Source: Halogranum gelatinilyticum (GTDB lineage: Archaea > Halobacteriota > Halobacteria > Halobacteriales > Haloferacaceae). Taken from it: 64,000 nucleotides of DNA. The stretch covers positions 372,001 to 436,000 of the forward strand of contig NZ_FNHL01000003.1 of the NCBI RefSeq assembly GCF_900103715.1. The letters are read 5' to 3'. Below the pieces are notes generated by a model, which worked only from the letters and a program-made list of their open reading frames with translations, had not been told where the DNA came from and ran no database searches. A program made the position numbers and the translations under genes. Of this stretch, positions 25,314-34,567 are shown one piece after another (position 1 is the first letter of the stretch; each line of letters starts with the position of its first letter).

Positions 25314-26804
25314 ATGCGATTCGACCGCCAAAGCGGCGTCTTCATGCACGTCACCTCTCTCCCCGGCCCGCACGGCATCGGCGACCTCGGCGACGGGGCC
25401 TACGCCTTCGTCGACTTTCTCGCCGAGGCCGACCAGTCACTCTGGCAGGTCTGTCCGCTCGGGCCGACCTCGTCGGCGATGGGCAACTCGCCGTATCAGG
25501 CCTACTCGGCCTTTGCGGGGAATCCGCTGCTTGTCAGTCTCGACCGCCTCGAAGAGCGCGGCTATCTGACCGACGACGACCTCGGACCCGTCCCCGACTT
25601 CGACCGCCACGAGACGGACTACGAGGCCGTCGGCGAGTACAAACGTCCCCTCCTCCGGACGGCCTTCGAGCGGTTCGAGGAGACCGCAAGCGACGAGGAG
25701 CGCGACGCCTTCGACGCCTTCCGCGAGCGCGAGGCCTCGTGGCTCGACGGCTACGCGCTGTTCATGAGCCTGAAGGAGGAGTTCGACGACGCGCTGTGGA
25801 CCGAGTGGCCCCACGACGTCAAGGTGCGTGAGGAGAGCGCGCTGGCCGAGTACCGTGAGAAACTGGCCGACGAAATCAAATACCGTGAGTTCGTCCAGTT
25901 CGTCTTCGACCGGCAGTGGCACGACGTCCTCGAATACGCCCACGAGAAGGGTGTCAAGCTCGTCGGCGACCTGCCCATCTACGTCGCGCTCGACAGTGCC
26001 GACGTATGGGCCGCGCCGGAGGCGTTCGACCTGAACGAGGCGCACGAACCCGCCGCCGTGGCGGGCGTCCCGCCGAACAACCACGACGACGGCCAGCGGT
26101 GGGGCAACCCGCTCTACGACTGGGACGAGCTGCAGGCGACGGGCTACCAGTGGTGGCTCGACCGCCTCGACCGCCTCTTCGAGATGGTCGACGTCACCCG
26201 GCTCGACCACTTCAAGGGCTTCGACGAATACTGGGCCATCCCGGCCGACGCCGACAGCCCCGCCGCGGGCGAGTGGCGCGACGCGCCCGGATACGACTTC
26301 TTCGAGACGATTCAAGCGAGATTCGGCGACCTGCCGTTCATCGCCGAAGACCTCGGCTTCATCGACCAGCAGCTCATCGACTTCCGCGAGGAGTTCGACC
26401 TGCCCGGGATGAAGGTGCCCCACTACGCCAACTGGTGTCAGGGGGGCGACCCGAACCAGCCGATGCACTACCCCGAGAACTCGGTGGCCTACTCGGCGAC
26501 CCACGACACGAACACGACCGTCGGCTACTACAACGACCTCCCCGAGGACCAGAAGGAGTGTCTGCACTACAACCTCGGCGTCGACGGCAGCGAGATCAAC
26601 TGGTCGATGATCGAGGCGGTCTGGAACTCCAACGCCGTCATCGCACTCGCACCGATGCAGGACCTCCTGGGTCTCGACAGCCACGCTCGGTTCAACACCC
26701 CCGGTACGGCCGAGGGCAACTGGGACTGGCGGTGTACCGAGGAAGGCTTCGACTCCGGCGTGGCCGACCATCTGGCGATGCTGACCGACATCAGTATCCG
26801 TTAG
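25314..26804 (+). CDS. malQ: 4-alpha-glucanotransferase (amylomaltase, GH77)
   Basis: A 496-residue GH77 enzyme that transfers alpha-1,4-glucan segments between maltodextrins. Family motifs occur in order: the N-terminal FMHVTSLPGPHGIGDLG, then LPIYVALDSADVWA, DHFKGFDEYW (with the nucleophile-side motif DxFxG), IAEDLGFI (acid/base glutamate region) and ATHDTNTT. Its length fits bacterial MalQ. I chose ATG 25314 because the family starts near MRFDRQSGVF. It is on its own, 18-27 kb from the other glucan genes in the window, with which it would cooperate in starch or glycogen breakdown. Confidence 0.93.
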   Translation: MRFDRQSGVFMHVTSLPGPHGIGDLGDGAYAFVDFLAEADQSLWQVCPLGPTSSAMGNSPYQAYSAFAGNPLLVSLDRLEERGYLTDDDLGPVPDFDRHETDYEAVGEYKRPLLRTAFERFEETASDEERDAFDAFREREASWLDGYALFMSLKEEFDDALWTEWPHDVKVREESALAEYREKLADEIKYREFVQFVFDRQWHDVLEYAHEKGVKLVGDLPIYVALDSADVWAAPEAFDLNEAHEPAAVAGVPPNNHDDGQRWGNPLYDWDELQATGYQWWLDRLDRLFEMVDVTRLDHFKGFDEYWAIPADADSPAAGEWRDAPGYDFFETIQARFGDLPFIAEDLGFIDQQLIDFREEFDLPGMKVPHYANWCQGGDPNQPMHYPENSVAYSATHDTNTTVGYYNDLPEDQKECLHYNLGVDGSEINWSMIEAVWNSNAVIALAPMQDLLGLDSHARFNTPGTAEGNWDWRCTEEGFDSGVADHLAMLTDISIR

Positions 26805-26844
26805 ACTGTCCACCGCATCACCGACGCGACGCCCGGTGCTGATG

Positions 26845-27906
26845 CTATTTTCCGCTCGGTCGCAGGTCCGTCAGCCCCACCGAGAGATAGAGCGAACTCG
26901 CGCCGCCGACGGCGACGACGAACCAGTAGGAGGCGAAGCGGTAGAGCAGGACGGCGGCGGCGACGACGTCGACGGTCGCACCAGTGAGGACGACGAGCAC
27001 CGCGGCCGTCCCGACCTCTGTCCCGCCGAGCCCGCCCGGCGTCGGGAGCAGCGTCGCCAGCCCGCCCGCGGGGACGAGGAGCAGCGAGAGTGCCAGCGGC
27101 ATGGTGTAGCCGACCGCCAAGAAGCCGAAGTACAGCGGCAGCGTGAACAGGACCCATCCGACGAGTGCGATGGCCGCGGCGCGGGCGACGACCGAGCGGT
27201 CCGCAGTGGCGCGGTCGAACGTCTCGAAGAAGCCGGCGACGCCGCGGTCGACGGCGTCGGCGGCGAGCCGCGGTCGGACGCTCGGGACGAGTCGGCCGAG
27301 CGTCACGCGGCCGACCGCCGCCAACAGCCGTGCGGTCCGCGAGAGTGTGCCGCGACCGTAGCGCGCCACGCCGACGAGACCGACGACGAGGCCCGCCGTG
27401 CCGACGACAACGACGGCACCCAGCCCGCTCCCGACGGGCGTCGTCAGGAGATACCAGCCGAAGCCGACGGCGGCGACGACGAGCGACGAACAGAAGATGA
27501 CCAACTCGCTGGCCGTCACGGCCGCGAACGTCTGGCGGTAGTCGAGCTTGAGGTCCGAGGAGAAGACGTAGGCGAGCAGCGGGACGCCGCCGGCGTGGCC
27601 GAAGGGGAGCACCTGTTTGGCGAAGGTGCCCGCGAGGTAGCCGAAGCCGACGCGTTCGGAGGAGACATCCTCGTCGAGCGTCCGGAGGAAGAGCCACGAG
27701 ACGGCTGCCCACGCGAGCTGGGCGACGAGACTCGCGACGAGTGCGAGCGCGAGATACCGCGGGTCGGCGGCCGCGAGCTGGGCGAGAATCGCGCCGAGTT
27801 GGACGTCGGCGACGACGACGAGACCGACGAGTGCCGCGAGGACGACGACGCCGAGGCCGACGCGGCGTCCGGCACTCGTCTTCGGCTCGACGGGGGAGTC
27901 AGTCAT
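26845..27906 (-). CDS. Flippase-like / LPG-synthase transmembrane domain protein
   Basis: A 353-residue polytopic membrane protein with seven to eight hydrophobic helices. The features LPFGHAGGVPLLAYVFS and LLPTPGGLGGTEVG match the UPF0104/LPG_synthase_TM (AglD-like, COG0392) superfamily. Members move or assemble lipid-linked sugars or act in lipid modification. The start MTDSPVEP has a TATA box (GATATC, minus strand, near 27934) about 28 nt away. It diverges from the MscS gene; its 3' end converges on malQ. Confidence 0.82.
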   Translation of the reverse strand: MTDSPVEPKTSAGRRVGLGVVVLAALVGLVVVADVQLGAILAQLAAADPRYLALALVASLVAQLAWAAVSWLFLRTLDEDVSSERVGFGYLAGTFAKQVLPFGHAGGVPLLAYVFSSDLKLDYRQTFAAVTASELVIFCSSLVVAAVGFGWYLLTTPVGSGLGAVVVVGTAGLVVGLVGVARYGRGTLSRTARLLAAVGRVTLGRLVPSVRPRLAADAVDRGVAGFFETFDRATADRSVVARAAAIALVGWVLFTLPLYFGFLAVGYTMPLALSLLLVPAGGLATLLPTPGGLGGTEVGTAAVLVVLTGATVDVVAAAVLLYRFASYWFVVAVGGASSLYLSVGLTDLRPSGK

Positions 27907-28003
27907 GCCAGGACAGACGACAGCGGGGGATATCAGTCTGTTTCCGCGGCCAGTCCGGAGGTGGGGTCGTCCGGAGACAGGGGAAGTCCTGCTGGCCGAC
28001 GGG

Positions 28004-28036
28004 GGACACGCAGCCGGGGCGGGAGGACACGCAGCC
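28004..28036 (+). repeat. Direct repeat GGACACGCAGCC in divergent promoter region
   Basis: Exact copies at 28004-28015 and 28025-28036 are 21 bp apart, about two helical turns, upstream of mscS and on the promoter side of the flippase-like gene. A cooperative regulator site is possible. Confidence 0.45.
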
Positions 28037-28084
28037 ATGGCTGGAGGGCACAACGGCTTTGGCACGCCGCCACAACGGGCGAGT

Positions 28085-29044
28085 GTGAAACGGCCAATCG
28101 GATACGTCTCGCTCGTTCTCGCGGCGGCCGCCGCGCTGCTCGGTGGGCTCGTACAGGCGGGCCAGCCGTTCGGAGCGTTGCCCGACATCAACGGTGTCCC
28201 AATCGACATCGCCGTCGGCAAGGGCTTGCTCGCCGCTGCGGTCATCTTCGGGCTGAACGGACTCTATCTCCTCGTCACCCAGGCGTTGATGAACCGGAGC
28301 ACGAGCAAGCGTCGGGCGCACGACGTCCGGAACGTGCTCAGACTCGTCTTCGGCACCGTCGCCATCTTCGGCGTCCTCGGCGTCGTCACCGAGCAGTGGG
28401 TCGGAGTGCTGTTCTCGCTGGGTATCGTCGGCTTCGCGATCACCTTCGCGCTCCAACAGCCGCTGCTCTCGCTGCTCGGCTGGGTCTACATCATGGTCAA
28501 ACGGCCCTACGGCGTCGGCGACCGCGTCAAGATCGAAGACACGAAGGGCGACGTCATCGCCGTCGACTTCCTCGTGACGACGCTCTGGGAGATCAACGGC
28601 GACCTCGTCTCCTCGAACCAGCCCTCCGGCCGCGTGGTGACGGTTCCGAACAGCGTCGTCCTCTCCTCGCAGGTCGTCAACTTCGGCGGCGAAGGCTTCC
28701 CGTTCGTCTGGAACGAGGTCTCCTTTCAGGTGTCCTACGAGACGGATCTCGAGTTCGCGGTCGAGTTGCTGGCCGACGAGGCCGACGACTTCCTCGGCGA
28801 CGAGATGGCGGCCAACATCGCCCGCTACCGCGAACGGCTCGCCGAGACGGCCGTCGAGTTGGAGGTCCAAGACCGTCCCACGGTCAACGTCACGCAGGGC
28901 GAGTCGTGGGTCGAGCTACGGGTCCGCTATCTCGTCCGTCCGCGCCGCGGCCAACGGACGAAAAACGAGCTGTACCGCCGCGGTCTCGCCCGGTTCAACG
29001 AGCATCCCGACCGCGTCGGCTTCCCGGTCGGCCGGAACCGCTGA
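28085..29044 (+). CDS. MscS-type mechanosensitive channel
   Basis: About 319 residues. Three hydrophobic helices in the first 150 residues end in the pore helix region (FSLGIVGFAITFALQQPLLS). They are followed by the MscS beta domain (YIMVKRPYGVGDRVKIEDTKGDV) and the alpha/beta C-terminal cage. It should release solutes at hypo-osmotic shock, which matters in a halophile. The start is uncertain: I use GTG 28085, because the 60 codons before it are glycine/histidine-rich and lie over the promoter repeats. ATG 28037 is the alternative. Confidence 0.83.
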   Translation: MKRPIGYVSLVLAAAAALLGGLVQAGQPFGALPDINGVPIDIAVGKGLLAAAVIFGLNGLYLLVTQALMNRSTSKRRAHDVRNVLRLVFGTVAIFGVLGVVTEQWVGVLFSLGIVGFAITFALQQPLLSLLGWVYIMVKRPYGVGDRVKIEDTKGDVIAVDFLVTTLWEINGDLVSSNQPSGRVVTVPNSVVLSSQVVNFGGEGFPFVWNEVSFQVSYETDLEFAVELLADEADDFLGDEMAANIARYRERLAETAVELEVQDRPTVNVTQGESWVELRVRYLVRPRRGQRTKNELYRRGLARFNEHPDRVGFPVGRNR

Positions 29045-29147
29045 GTTCCAGGGCCACTCTGTCGGCCGCACCGACACCGCCGCGACGGCACGGCGACGCA
29101 TTCACCGACCGAAACCCCGAAACCCGCGTACTCCCTCCTCTCGGACG

Positions 29148-30062
29148 ATGGAACAGGGAGCCATTCCGCTCGGAGAGCTCGCCGGGGAGTTCGACCTGCA
29201 AGCGACCGTCGAGAGCGGGCAGAGCTATCTCTGGGACCGCGCCGACGGCGGGATGTACGAGGAGATGAGCGTCCACGGCGGCGACCACTGGTACGAGACG
29301 GTCGTCCCGCCACTGGACGGCGTCTCCGACGAGCAGGCCGTCGTCCGGGTGCGCCAGACCGACGGCGTGCTGGAGTGGGAGTCGACGACCGACGCTGTGC
29401 CGATTCTGACGCATTTGCTCCGGCTCGACGACGACCTCGACGCGATTCTCGACGCGACGCCCGACGACGGCCTGCTCGAACGGGCCTACGCGGCCTATCC
29501 GGGGATGCGCCTCGTCCGCGACCCGCCCTTCGCCTGCCTGATCTCGTTCATCTGCTCGGCGCAGATGCGCGTTTCGCGTATCCACGGGATGCAGATGGCT
29601 CTCGCCCAAGAATTCGGCGACACGGTCGAGTTGGATGGCGAGACGTACCACGCTTTTCCCACACCCGAACAGCTCGCGGCGCGGACCGAAGAGGAACTGC
29701 GAGAGCTGAAACTCGGCTACCGTGCGCCCTACGTCCAGCGGACGGCCGAGATGGTCGCCGAGGGCGAGGCCCACCCGAACGAGGCCCTCGGGCTGGAGTA
29801 CGAAGACGCCCGGAAGTCGCTGACGCGGTTCGTCGGCGTCGGCGACAAGGTGGCCGACTGCGTGCTGCTCTTCTCGCTGGGCTTTCTGGAGGCGGTCCCA
29901 CTGGACACCTGGATTCAGACGGCCATCGCGGAGTATTACCCCGAGTGCGAGCAGGGTGGCTACGCGACGACGTCGCGGGCGATTCGGGAGGCTCTCGGCG
30001 GCGACTACGCGGGCTACGCACAGACCTACGTCTTCTACTACCTCCGCGCTGGCGGCGAGTAG
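29148..30062 (+). CDS. ogg: 8-oxoguanine DNA glycosylase/AP lyase (OGG1-like)
   Basis: A 304-residue base-excision-repair enzyme. The N-terminal domain (FDLQATVESGQSYLWDR) has the OGG_N pattern, including the residues after FDL and SGQS(Y/F)-W. The HhH-GPD motif follows, with GVGDKVADC holding the Schiff-base K234 and LDTW holding the catalytic D253. The CLISFICSAQMRVSRI segment fits the OGG core helix. The enzyme would remove 8-oxoguanine and cut the abasic site. It starts 104 nt after mscS and is probably transcribed on its own. Confidence 0.93.
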   Translation: MEQGAIPLGELAGEFDLQATVESGQSYLWDRADGGMYEEMSVHGGDHWYETVVPPLDGVSDEQAVVRVRQTDGVLEWESTTDAVPILTHLLRLDDDLDAILDATPDDGLLERAYAAYPGMRLVRDPPFACLISFICSAQMRVSRIHGMQMALAQEFGDTVELDGETYHAFPTPEQLAARTEEELRELKLGYRAPYVQRTAEMVAEGEAHPNEALGLEYEDARKSLTRFVGVGDKVADCVLLFSLGFLEAVPLDTWIQTAIAEYYPECEQGGYATTSRAIREALGGDYAGYAQTYVFYYLRAGGE

Positions 30063-30069
30063 CCGGGCA

Positions 30070-30228
30070 CTACCGCGCCGACGCCCACGAAACGAGCGCG
30101 CCGACGCCGAGACCGGCGAAGAGCGGGGCGTCGGACGGCTGGAGATACGGACCGATTCTCAGGAGAGCCAGTGCTGCGACGGCAACGGAGAGCGACGCAC
30201 AGCCGAGGTAGACGGTCGGGGAAGTCAC
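30070..30228 (-). CDS. Possible small membrane protein (52 aa)
   Basis: A short frame from GTG 30228 (GTG 30231 is the alternative) encoding two hydrophobic helices with the turn RIGPYLQPSDAP between them. The hydrophobic character, which would be unlikely by chance in this GC-rich sequence, supports it. No RBS or TATA is clear. It converges on ogg with 7 nt between the stops. I do not recognise the family. Confidence 0.4.
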   Translation of the reverse strand: MTSPTVYLGCASLSVAVAALALLRIGPYLQPSDAPLFAGLGVGALVSWASAR

Positions 30229-30332
30229 CACAGACGCCCGTACCGACCGGTGACCGATAGGAGTGTCGTCGATACAGATTGTTGTAGGCCGGTGCCGATA
30301 GCGCGCAGAGCGGACGCGCCCAGCGGTGACGG

Positions 30333-30382
30333 CACACCCGACCACGCCCGGCCACATCCCGCCACACCCTGCCGCATCCCCG
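30333..30382 (+). repeat. Five degenerate 10-bp units (CACacCCcgc-like)
   Basis: CACACCCGAC, CACGCCCGGC, CACATCCCGC, CACACCCTGC and CGCATCCCCG follow without gaps. The unit equals about one helical turn. It ends 29 nt before the TATA box of the 90-residue membrane protein gene. Confidence 0.6.
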
Positions 30383-30411
30383 TACCTTGACACAGCCCGA
30401 CACACCCGAGC

Positions 30412-30418
30412 GTATATG
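30412..30418 (+). promoter_or_regulatory. TATA box for 30443 gene
   Basis: GTATATG centred at 30415 is 28 nt from the ATG at 30443, the spacing expected for leaderless transcription. It supports the Met at 30443 rather than the Met at 30416, which lies within the TATA box itself. Confidence 0.6.
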
Positions 30419-30442
30419 TCGTTTGCCGTGGGAGTTTCAGGT

Positions 30443-30715
30443 ATGGCCCCCGACAGCCCGCTCGACTCGGTGAGCGCGACCGACCTCGTCGGCGCGCTGC
30501 TCGTGCTCTGGGTGGTCGCACTCGCGACGCTGCTCACGAGCGGGAGCGACCCGACGACACCGCCCGTCTGGTGGGCACCGCTGGGTCTCGTCGTCCTGCT
30601 CGCGAGCAGCGTCGTCGCCTACGCGCTCCTCCGCCGAGCGGAGACGCGCGGCGAGCGACTGGGACAGGTCTGGGAGACCAGTCCCGAGTGCCAACACGAC
30701 GACCGCGAACGCTGA
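30443..30715 (+). CDS. Small two-helix membrane protein (90 aa)
   Basis: A 90-residue protein with two hydrophobic helices (about residues 13-33 and 43-62) and a hydrophilic tail of Arg, Glu and Gln. I do not recognise a family. The start is fixed by a TATA box at the expected distance. It is followed by another small membrane protein 54 nt on, so the two may be co-expressed. Confidence 0.65.
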   Translation: MAPDSPLDSVSATDLVGALLVLWVVALATLLTSGSDPTTPPVWWAPLGLVVLLASSVVAYALLRRAETRGERLGQVWETSPECQHDDRER

Positions 30716-30769
30716 CTCGGTCCACGACGCGGCCCAAGCTACTTGTTCTGTCGCAGACAACTCCGGAAT

Positions 30770-31129
30770 ATGTCCTCCACTCCGTCGCTCCCGAGAGCCC
30801 TCCTCACCGGCGTCGCCGTCGCCGCCCTCGTCCTCCCGTTCGTCGTCGGCGTGAGCGCGCTCACCCCTCTGCCGCTGTGGGGGACGCTCGTCGTCGACGC
30901 GGTCATCGCGCTGCTCGTCGCCACAGCGGTGGTCGCTCGGCACCGTGACGGCGACAGCGAGGACGACACGGACGACGGTGACTCCGTCTGGGACCTCATC
31001 CCCGACTGGCAGTACGACGGCCGTCACGTCGAATCCGGCGGTCTCTCGCGCGGCGAGCAGGAGAAGGCACTGCGTGAGATGCAAGAGCGCGCCGAGGGTA
31101 GCGGGCAGCAGGAACGACAGCAGTCGTGA
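30770..31129 (+). CDS. Small membrane protein with SHOCT-like tail (119 aa)
   Basis: A 119-residue protein. Two hydrophobic helices (about 12-33 and 38-57) precede an acidic spacer (DGDSEDDTDDGDS). The C-terminal segment WDLIPDWQYDGRHVESGGLSRGEQEKALREMQ resembles short C-terminal motifs of many haloarchaeal proteins, close to SHOCT (written here only as pattern: IPxWQYxGRHVxxGG-x-E-Q-E-x-A). SHOCT-like tails are thought to mediate oligomerisation. Function unknown. Confidence 0.7.
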   Translation: MSSTPSLPRALLTGVAVAALVLPFVVGVSALTPLPLWGTLVVDAVIALLVATAVVARHRDGDSEDDTDDGDSVWDLIPDWQYDGRHVESGGLSRGEQEKALREMQERAEGSGQQERQQS

Positions 31130-31208
31130 GTCTCACGCCCACCGCCTATGAGAGCCAGTGTCACACTACCGAGAGATACAATAGCAGTACGGAAACATAG
31201 CTTCGAGT

Positions 31209-31982
31209 GTGAAGAACGCCGACCCCCGCATCAGTGAGCATTACGACGAGCTGGCCGAATACTGGGCAGAGGTCGTCAACACACCCGAACGGCGAGAGCT
31301 CCTGTGGGCGACGCTCGAAGCGATGCTGGCACCCGTCGACGGCCGCCGTGTGCTGGACGCTGGCTGTGGCTCCGGTGTCTTTTCGGAGGCCCTCGCGACG
31401 AACGGTGCCGAGGTCGTCGGCGTCGACGTAAGCGAACAGATGGTCCAGCAAGCAAGAGAGCGGGTCCCGGACGCGACGTTCGTTCAGGGTGACCTCGGCG
31501 AACCGCTCGTATTCCTCGACGACGACAGCGTCGACGCCGTGCTCTGTCAGCACGTCTTTTCGCACCTCGAAACGTTGACCACACCGCTCGACGAGTTCGC
31601 TCGGGTGCTCCGTGACGGCGGCACGCTCGTTGTTTCGACACACAATCCGGTCCACGACTACCTCGTCGTGCGCGATGGAGCGTATCCAACCGAGGACGAG
31701 CAGACACCCGAGTCGGCTGTCGAGACCGCTGACAGTGAGCCGTCGTACGCCGACACGGAACGGTACGACGTCCACTGGGGCTCTGGAGACGAGGTGAACC
31801 GCGGCACCTACTACCGCCGCTCCATCGAGGGAATCTTGACTCCGCTTCTGGACGCAGGGTTCACCCTCGAATCGGTCGTCGAACCGGTCCCGGACGACGC
31901 GTTCAGGCGCGACCATCCCGCGGCCGCCGAGAAGTATAAGAACGGACTGGCACACTCCATCTGCCTCTGCTTGACCGCGTAG
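31209..31982 (+). CDS. Class I SAM-dependent methyltransferase
   Basis: A 257-residue methyltransferase. Motif I is VLDAGCGSGVFS (SAM-binding glycine loop), followed by an acidic residue two strands later (VVGVDVSEQM) and the motif II region DAVLCQHVFSHL. The N-terminal helix segment YDELAEYWAEVVN and the C-terminal beta meander complete a UbiE-like fold. The target substrate cannot be read. It starts with GTG 30 nt after a TATA-like GATACAATA and stands alone. Confidence 0.85.
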   Translation: MKNADPRISEHYDELAEYWAEVVNTPERRELLWATLEAMLAPVDGRRVLDAGCGSGVFSEALATNGAEVVGVDVSEQMVQQARERVPDATFVQGDLGEPLVFLDDDSVDAVLCQHVFSHLETLTTPLDEFARVLRDGGTLVVSTHNPVHDYLVVRDGAYPTEDEQTPESAVETADSEPSYADTERYDVHWGSGDEVNRGTYYRRSIEGILTPLLDAGFTLESVVEPVPDDAFRRDHPAAAEKYKNGLAHSICLCLTA

Positions 31983-32116
31983 TTCGACGTAGTCGAAGGT
32001 CGCGGGAAGGCTGCAGTTCCGGGGTGGTCGCGAAGTCGCCTCCCGAGCGCGTCCGCGGCTCACCGTATTATCTGCCTGACCACAACGGTTACCCACACCG
32101 ACTCCGCAGACGAACC

Positions 32117-34444
32117 GTGGACGACATCGTCGAGTGGCTGCGGAGCAGGCCGTACTACGAGGGACAGATCAGCGAGCACCGTGCGATTCCCGCCCGCGAC
32201 CCGACCTTCGTCGACGTCGACCTCGAACCGCGGCTCGCGTCGACCCTCGAAAAAGAGGGCATCACGCGCCTCTACCGCCACCAGGCGGAGGCTATCGAGG
32301 CCGTCCGCGACGGCGGGAACGTCGTCCTCGCCACCGAGACGGCGAGTGGCAAGAGCCTCGCCTACACCGTCCCCGCCTTCGAGCGGGCGATGGACCACGG
32401 CGGGCGGACGCTCTATCTCGGCCCGCAGAACGCCCTCATCGCCGACCAGGAGGAGACACTTTCAGAACTTGCCCGCGGTCTCGGCTTCGGCAGTCGCGTC
32501 TCGGTCGCCCAATACACCGGCCGCCTCTCGAAGTCCGAAAAGCGCGACGTGCGCGACCGGATGCCAACCGTCCTGCTCTCGAATCCCGATATGCTGCACT
32601 ACGCGCTGCTCCCGCACAACCACCGGCTGTGGGACTGGTTCTTCTCCTCCTTGGAGACCGTCGTCATCGACGAGATCCACGGCTACCGCGGCGTCTTCGG
32701 CAGTCAGGTCGCCCTGACGCTCCGGCGGCTGCGGCGTATCTGCGACCGCTATGGGTCTCAGCCGCAGTTCGTCTGCTGTTCGGCGACCATCGGCAACCCC
32801 GTCGAGCACGCCGCCCGAGTCACCGGCGAATCGGAGTCGTCGTTCAGCCTCGTCGACGAGGACGCGAGTAAGACCGGGCCGCGCCACTGGGTGCTGTGGA
32901 ACCCGCCGGAGTACGAGGGTGGCGGCGGCGGAAGTGGTCGCCGTCGGTCCAGCCACGTCGAGACGAAGAACCTCTTCGTCGACCTCGTCGCCGAGGGCTA
33001 CCAGACGCTCGCCTTCACCCGCGCCCGGCAGGCCGCCGAGCGGTACGCGACCGACAGCGCGAAGGAACTGCGACAGCGCGGCGAACACGACGCTGCGGGT
33101 GGCATCGAGGCGTATCAGGCCGCCCTGCGGCACGAACGCCGCCGCGACATCGAAGGAGGACTCCACTCCGGCGACGTCCGCGGCGTCTGGAGCACGAACG
33201 CCTTGGAACTCGGTGTCGACGTGGGCGGACTCGACGCCGTCCTGCTGGACGGTTACCCCGGCACGCGGATGTCGGCGTTCCAGCAGGCTGGCCGCGCGGG
33301 CCGCGGCGACGACCCCGCGCTCGTGGTCATGGTCGGCGGCGAAGACCAACTGGACCAGTATCTGATGCGCAATCCCACGGACTTCTTCGAGGCCGACCCC
33401 GAGGAGGCCATCTCGAACCCCGAAAACACCGAACTCATGCCCGGCCACGTCCGCTCAGCCGCGAGCGAGAACTGGCTATCGACCGACGACGAGCGGTACT
33501 TCGGCCCGCCGTTCCCCGAAATCGTGGGCGACCTCGAAGCCGCCGGAAAACTGGACCGGCGCGACACGGAGGGCGGAATCCGGTGGACGAACGCGGGCGG
33601 CAGTCCGCAACACGAGATGAACCTCCGGACCATCGACGACCGGGAGATCGACCTGCTCGATAGGCGGAAAAACGAAATCATCGGCTCGCTCTCCTTCTCG
33701 GATGGCCTGCGAGACGCCCATCCCGGTGCCGTCTACCATCACCAGGGGCAGTCCTACGAAGTAGTCGAGTTGGACCTGGACCGCGACGTCGCCGAACTCC
33801 AGCCGACGTGGGCCGACTACTACACCCGCATCCTCAGCGACAAGGACATGGTCGTCAACGCGGATTTGGCCGAAAAGCCGCTGTCGGCGCGGCCGGACGT
33901 TCTCGTCAGATTTGCCGACGTGACCGTGACGACGCAGATTACGGGCTTCGAGCGTCGCGACCCCAAGCGCGGCGAGGCCATCGGCCGCGAGTCGCTCGAC
34001 CTGCCGGAGACGACGCTGCGGACGAAGGCACTCTACTACACCGTTCCTCCCGATGTGGAGGCGGAGATGCGCGAGGAGTGGGGCGAGTGGGCGTTCAACG
34101 GCGGCATCCACGCCGCCGAACACGGCACCATCTCGCTGATGCCGCTGTCACTGCTCTGTGACCGCGGCGACATCGGCGGCATCTCGACGCCCTATCACGA
34201 ACACACGGACCGAAGTACGATCTTCATCTACGACGGCTACCCCGGCGGCGTCGGCATCACCCGCGGCGGCTACGGACAGATAGAGGAGCTCATGAAGCGG
34301 ACGGCGCGGCTCATCGACCAGTGTGACTGCGCGGACGGCTGTCCGGCCTGCGTCCAGTCGCCGCAGTGTGGCAACGCCAACGAACCGCTGTCGAAGGCCC
34401 CGGCAGTATATCTCTTGGAGTCGCTGACGGGCCAACGCGAGTGA
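32117..34444 (+). CDS. DEAD/DEAH-box helicase with DUF1998 zinc domain (MrfA/YprA-like)
   Basis: A 775-residue superfamily 2 helicase. Walker A TETASGKS is at about residues 73-80, motif II is DEIH, motif III is SATIGNP, and motif VI (QQAGRAGRG) is complete. A beta-rich middle domain is followed by the C-terminal DUF1998/MZB module with a tight cysteine cluster (CDCADGCPACVQSPQCG) that binds zinc. Bacterial MrfA and YprA of this type act in DNA repair. The start is GTG 32117 (VDDIVEWLRSRPYYEGQ), with a longer GTG at 32024 less likely. It seems to be monocistronic. Confidence 0.85.
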   Translation: MDDIVEWLRSRPYYEGQISEHRAIPARDPTFVDVDLEPRLASTLEKEGITRLYRHQAEAIEAVRDGGNVVLATETASGKSLAYTVPAFERAMDHGGRTLYLGPQNALIADQEETLSELARGLGFGSRVSVAQYTGRLSKSEKRDVRDRMPTVLLSNPDMLHYALLPHNHRLWDWFFSSLETVVIDEIHGYRGVFGSQVALTLRRLRRICDRYGSQPQFVCCSATIGNPVEHAARVTGESESSFSLVDEDASKTGPRHWVLWNPPEYEGGGGGSGRRRSSHVETKNLFVDLVAEGYQTLAFTRARQAAERYATDSAKELRQRGEHDAAGGIEAYQAALRHERRRDIEGGLHSGDVRGVWSTNALELGVDVGGLDAVLLDGYPGTRMSAFQQAGRAGRGDDPALVVMVGGEDQLDQYLMRNPTDFFEADPEEAISNPENTELMPGHVRSAASENWLSTDDERYFGPPFPEIVGDLEAAGKLDRRDTEGGIRWTNAGGSPQHEMNLRTIDDREIDLLDRRKNEIIGSLSFSDGLRDAHPGAVYHHQGQSYEVVELDLDRDVAELQPTWADYYTRILSDKDMVVNADLAEKPLSARPDVLVRFADVTVTTQITGFERRDPKRGEAIGRESLDLPETTLRTKALYYTVPPDVEAEMREEWGEWAFNGGIHAAEHGTISLMPLSLLCDRGDIGGISTPYHEHTDRSTIFIYDGYPGGVGITRGGYGQIEELMKRTARLIDQCDCADGCPACVQSPQCGNANEPLSKAPAVYLLESLTGQRE

Positions 34445-34531
34445 GCGAAGAACGGTGACGGGCCAGGGCGAGAGAACGGAGAAGTAAACGGAGAAGTGAG
34501 CGTCTGCGAGACCCTGGCGACGCTTGTACGA

Positions 34532-34567
34532 CGCTGGCGACGACACTGGCGACGAAGCTAGCGACTA
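34532..34567 (+). repeat. Three 12-bp tandem units at convergent gene ends
   Basis: CGCTGGCGACGA, CACTGGCGACGA and AGCTAGCGACTA follow in tandem, and a further partial copy lies at 34511-34522. They fill the gap between the helicase and the kinase and run into the kinase stop codon (34565-34567). Confidence 0.55.

Noticed and set aside
26836-29268. 810-codon plus-strand frame across the flippase-like and MscS genes
   Set aside because: Rich in Arg, Gly and Asp without any domain, and it would contradict two recognised genes.
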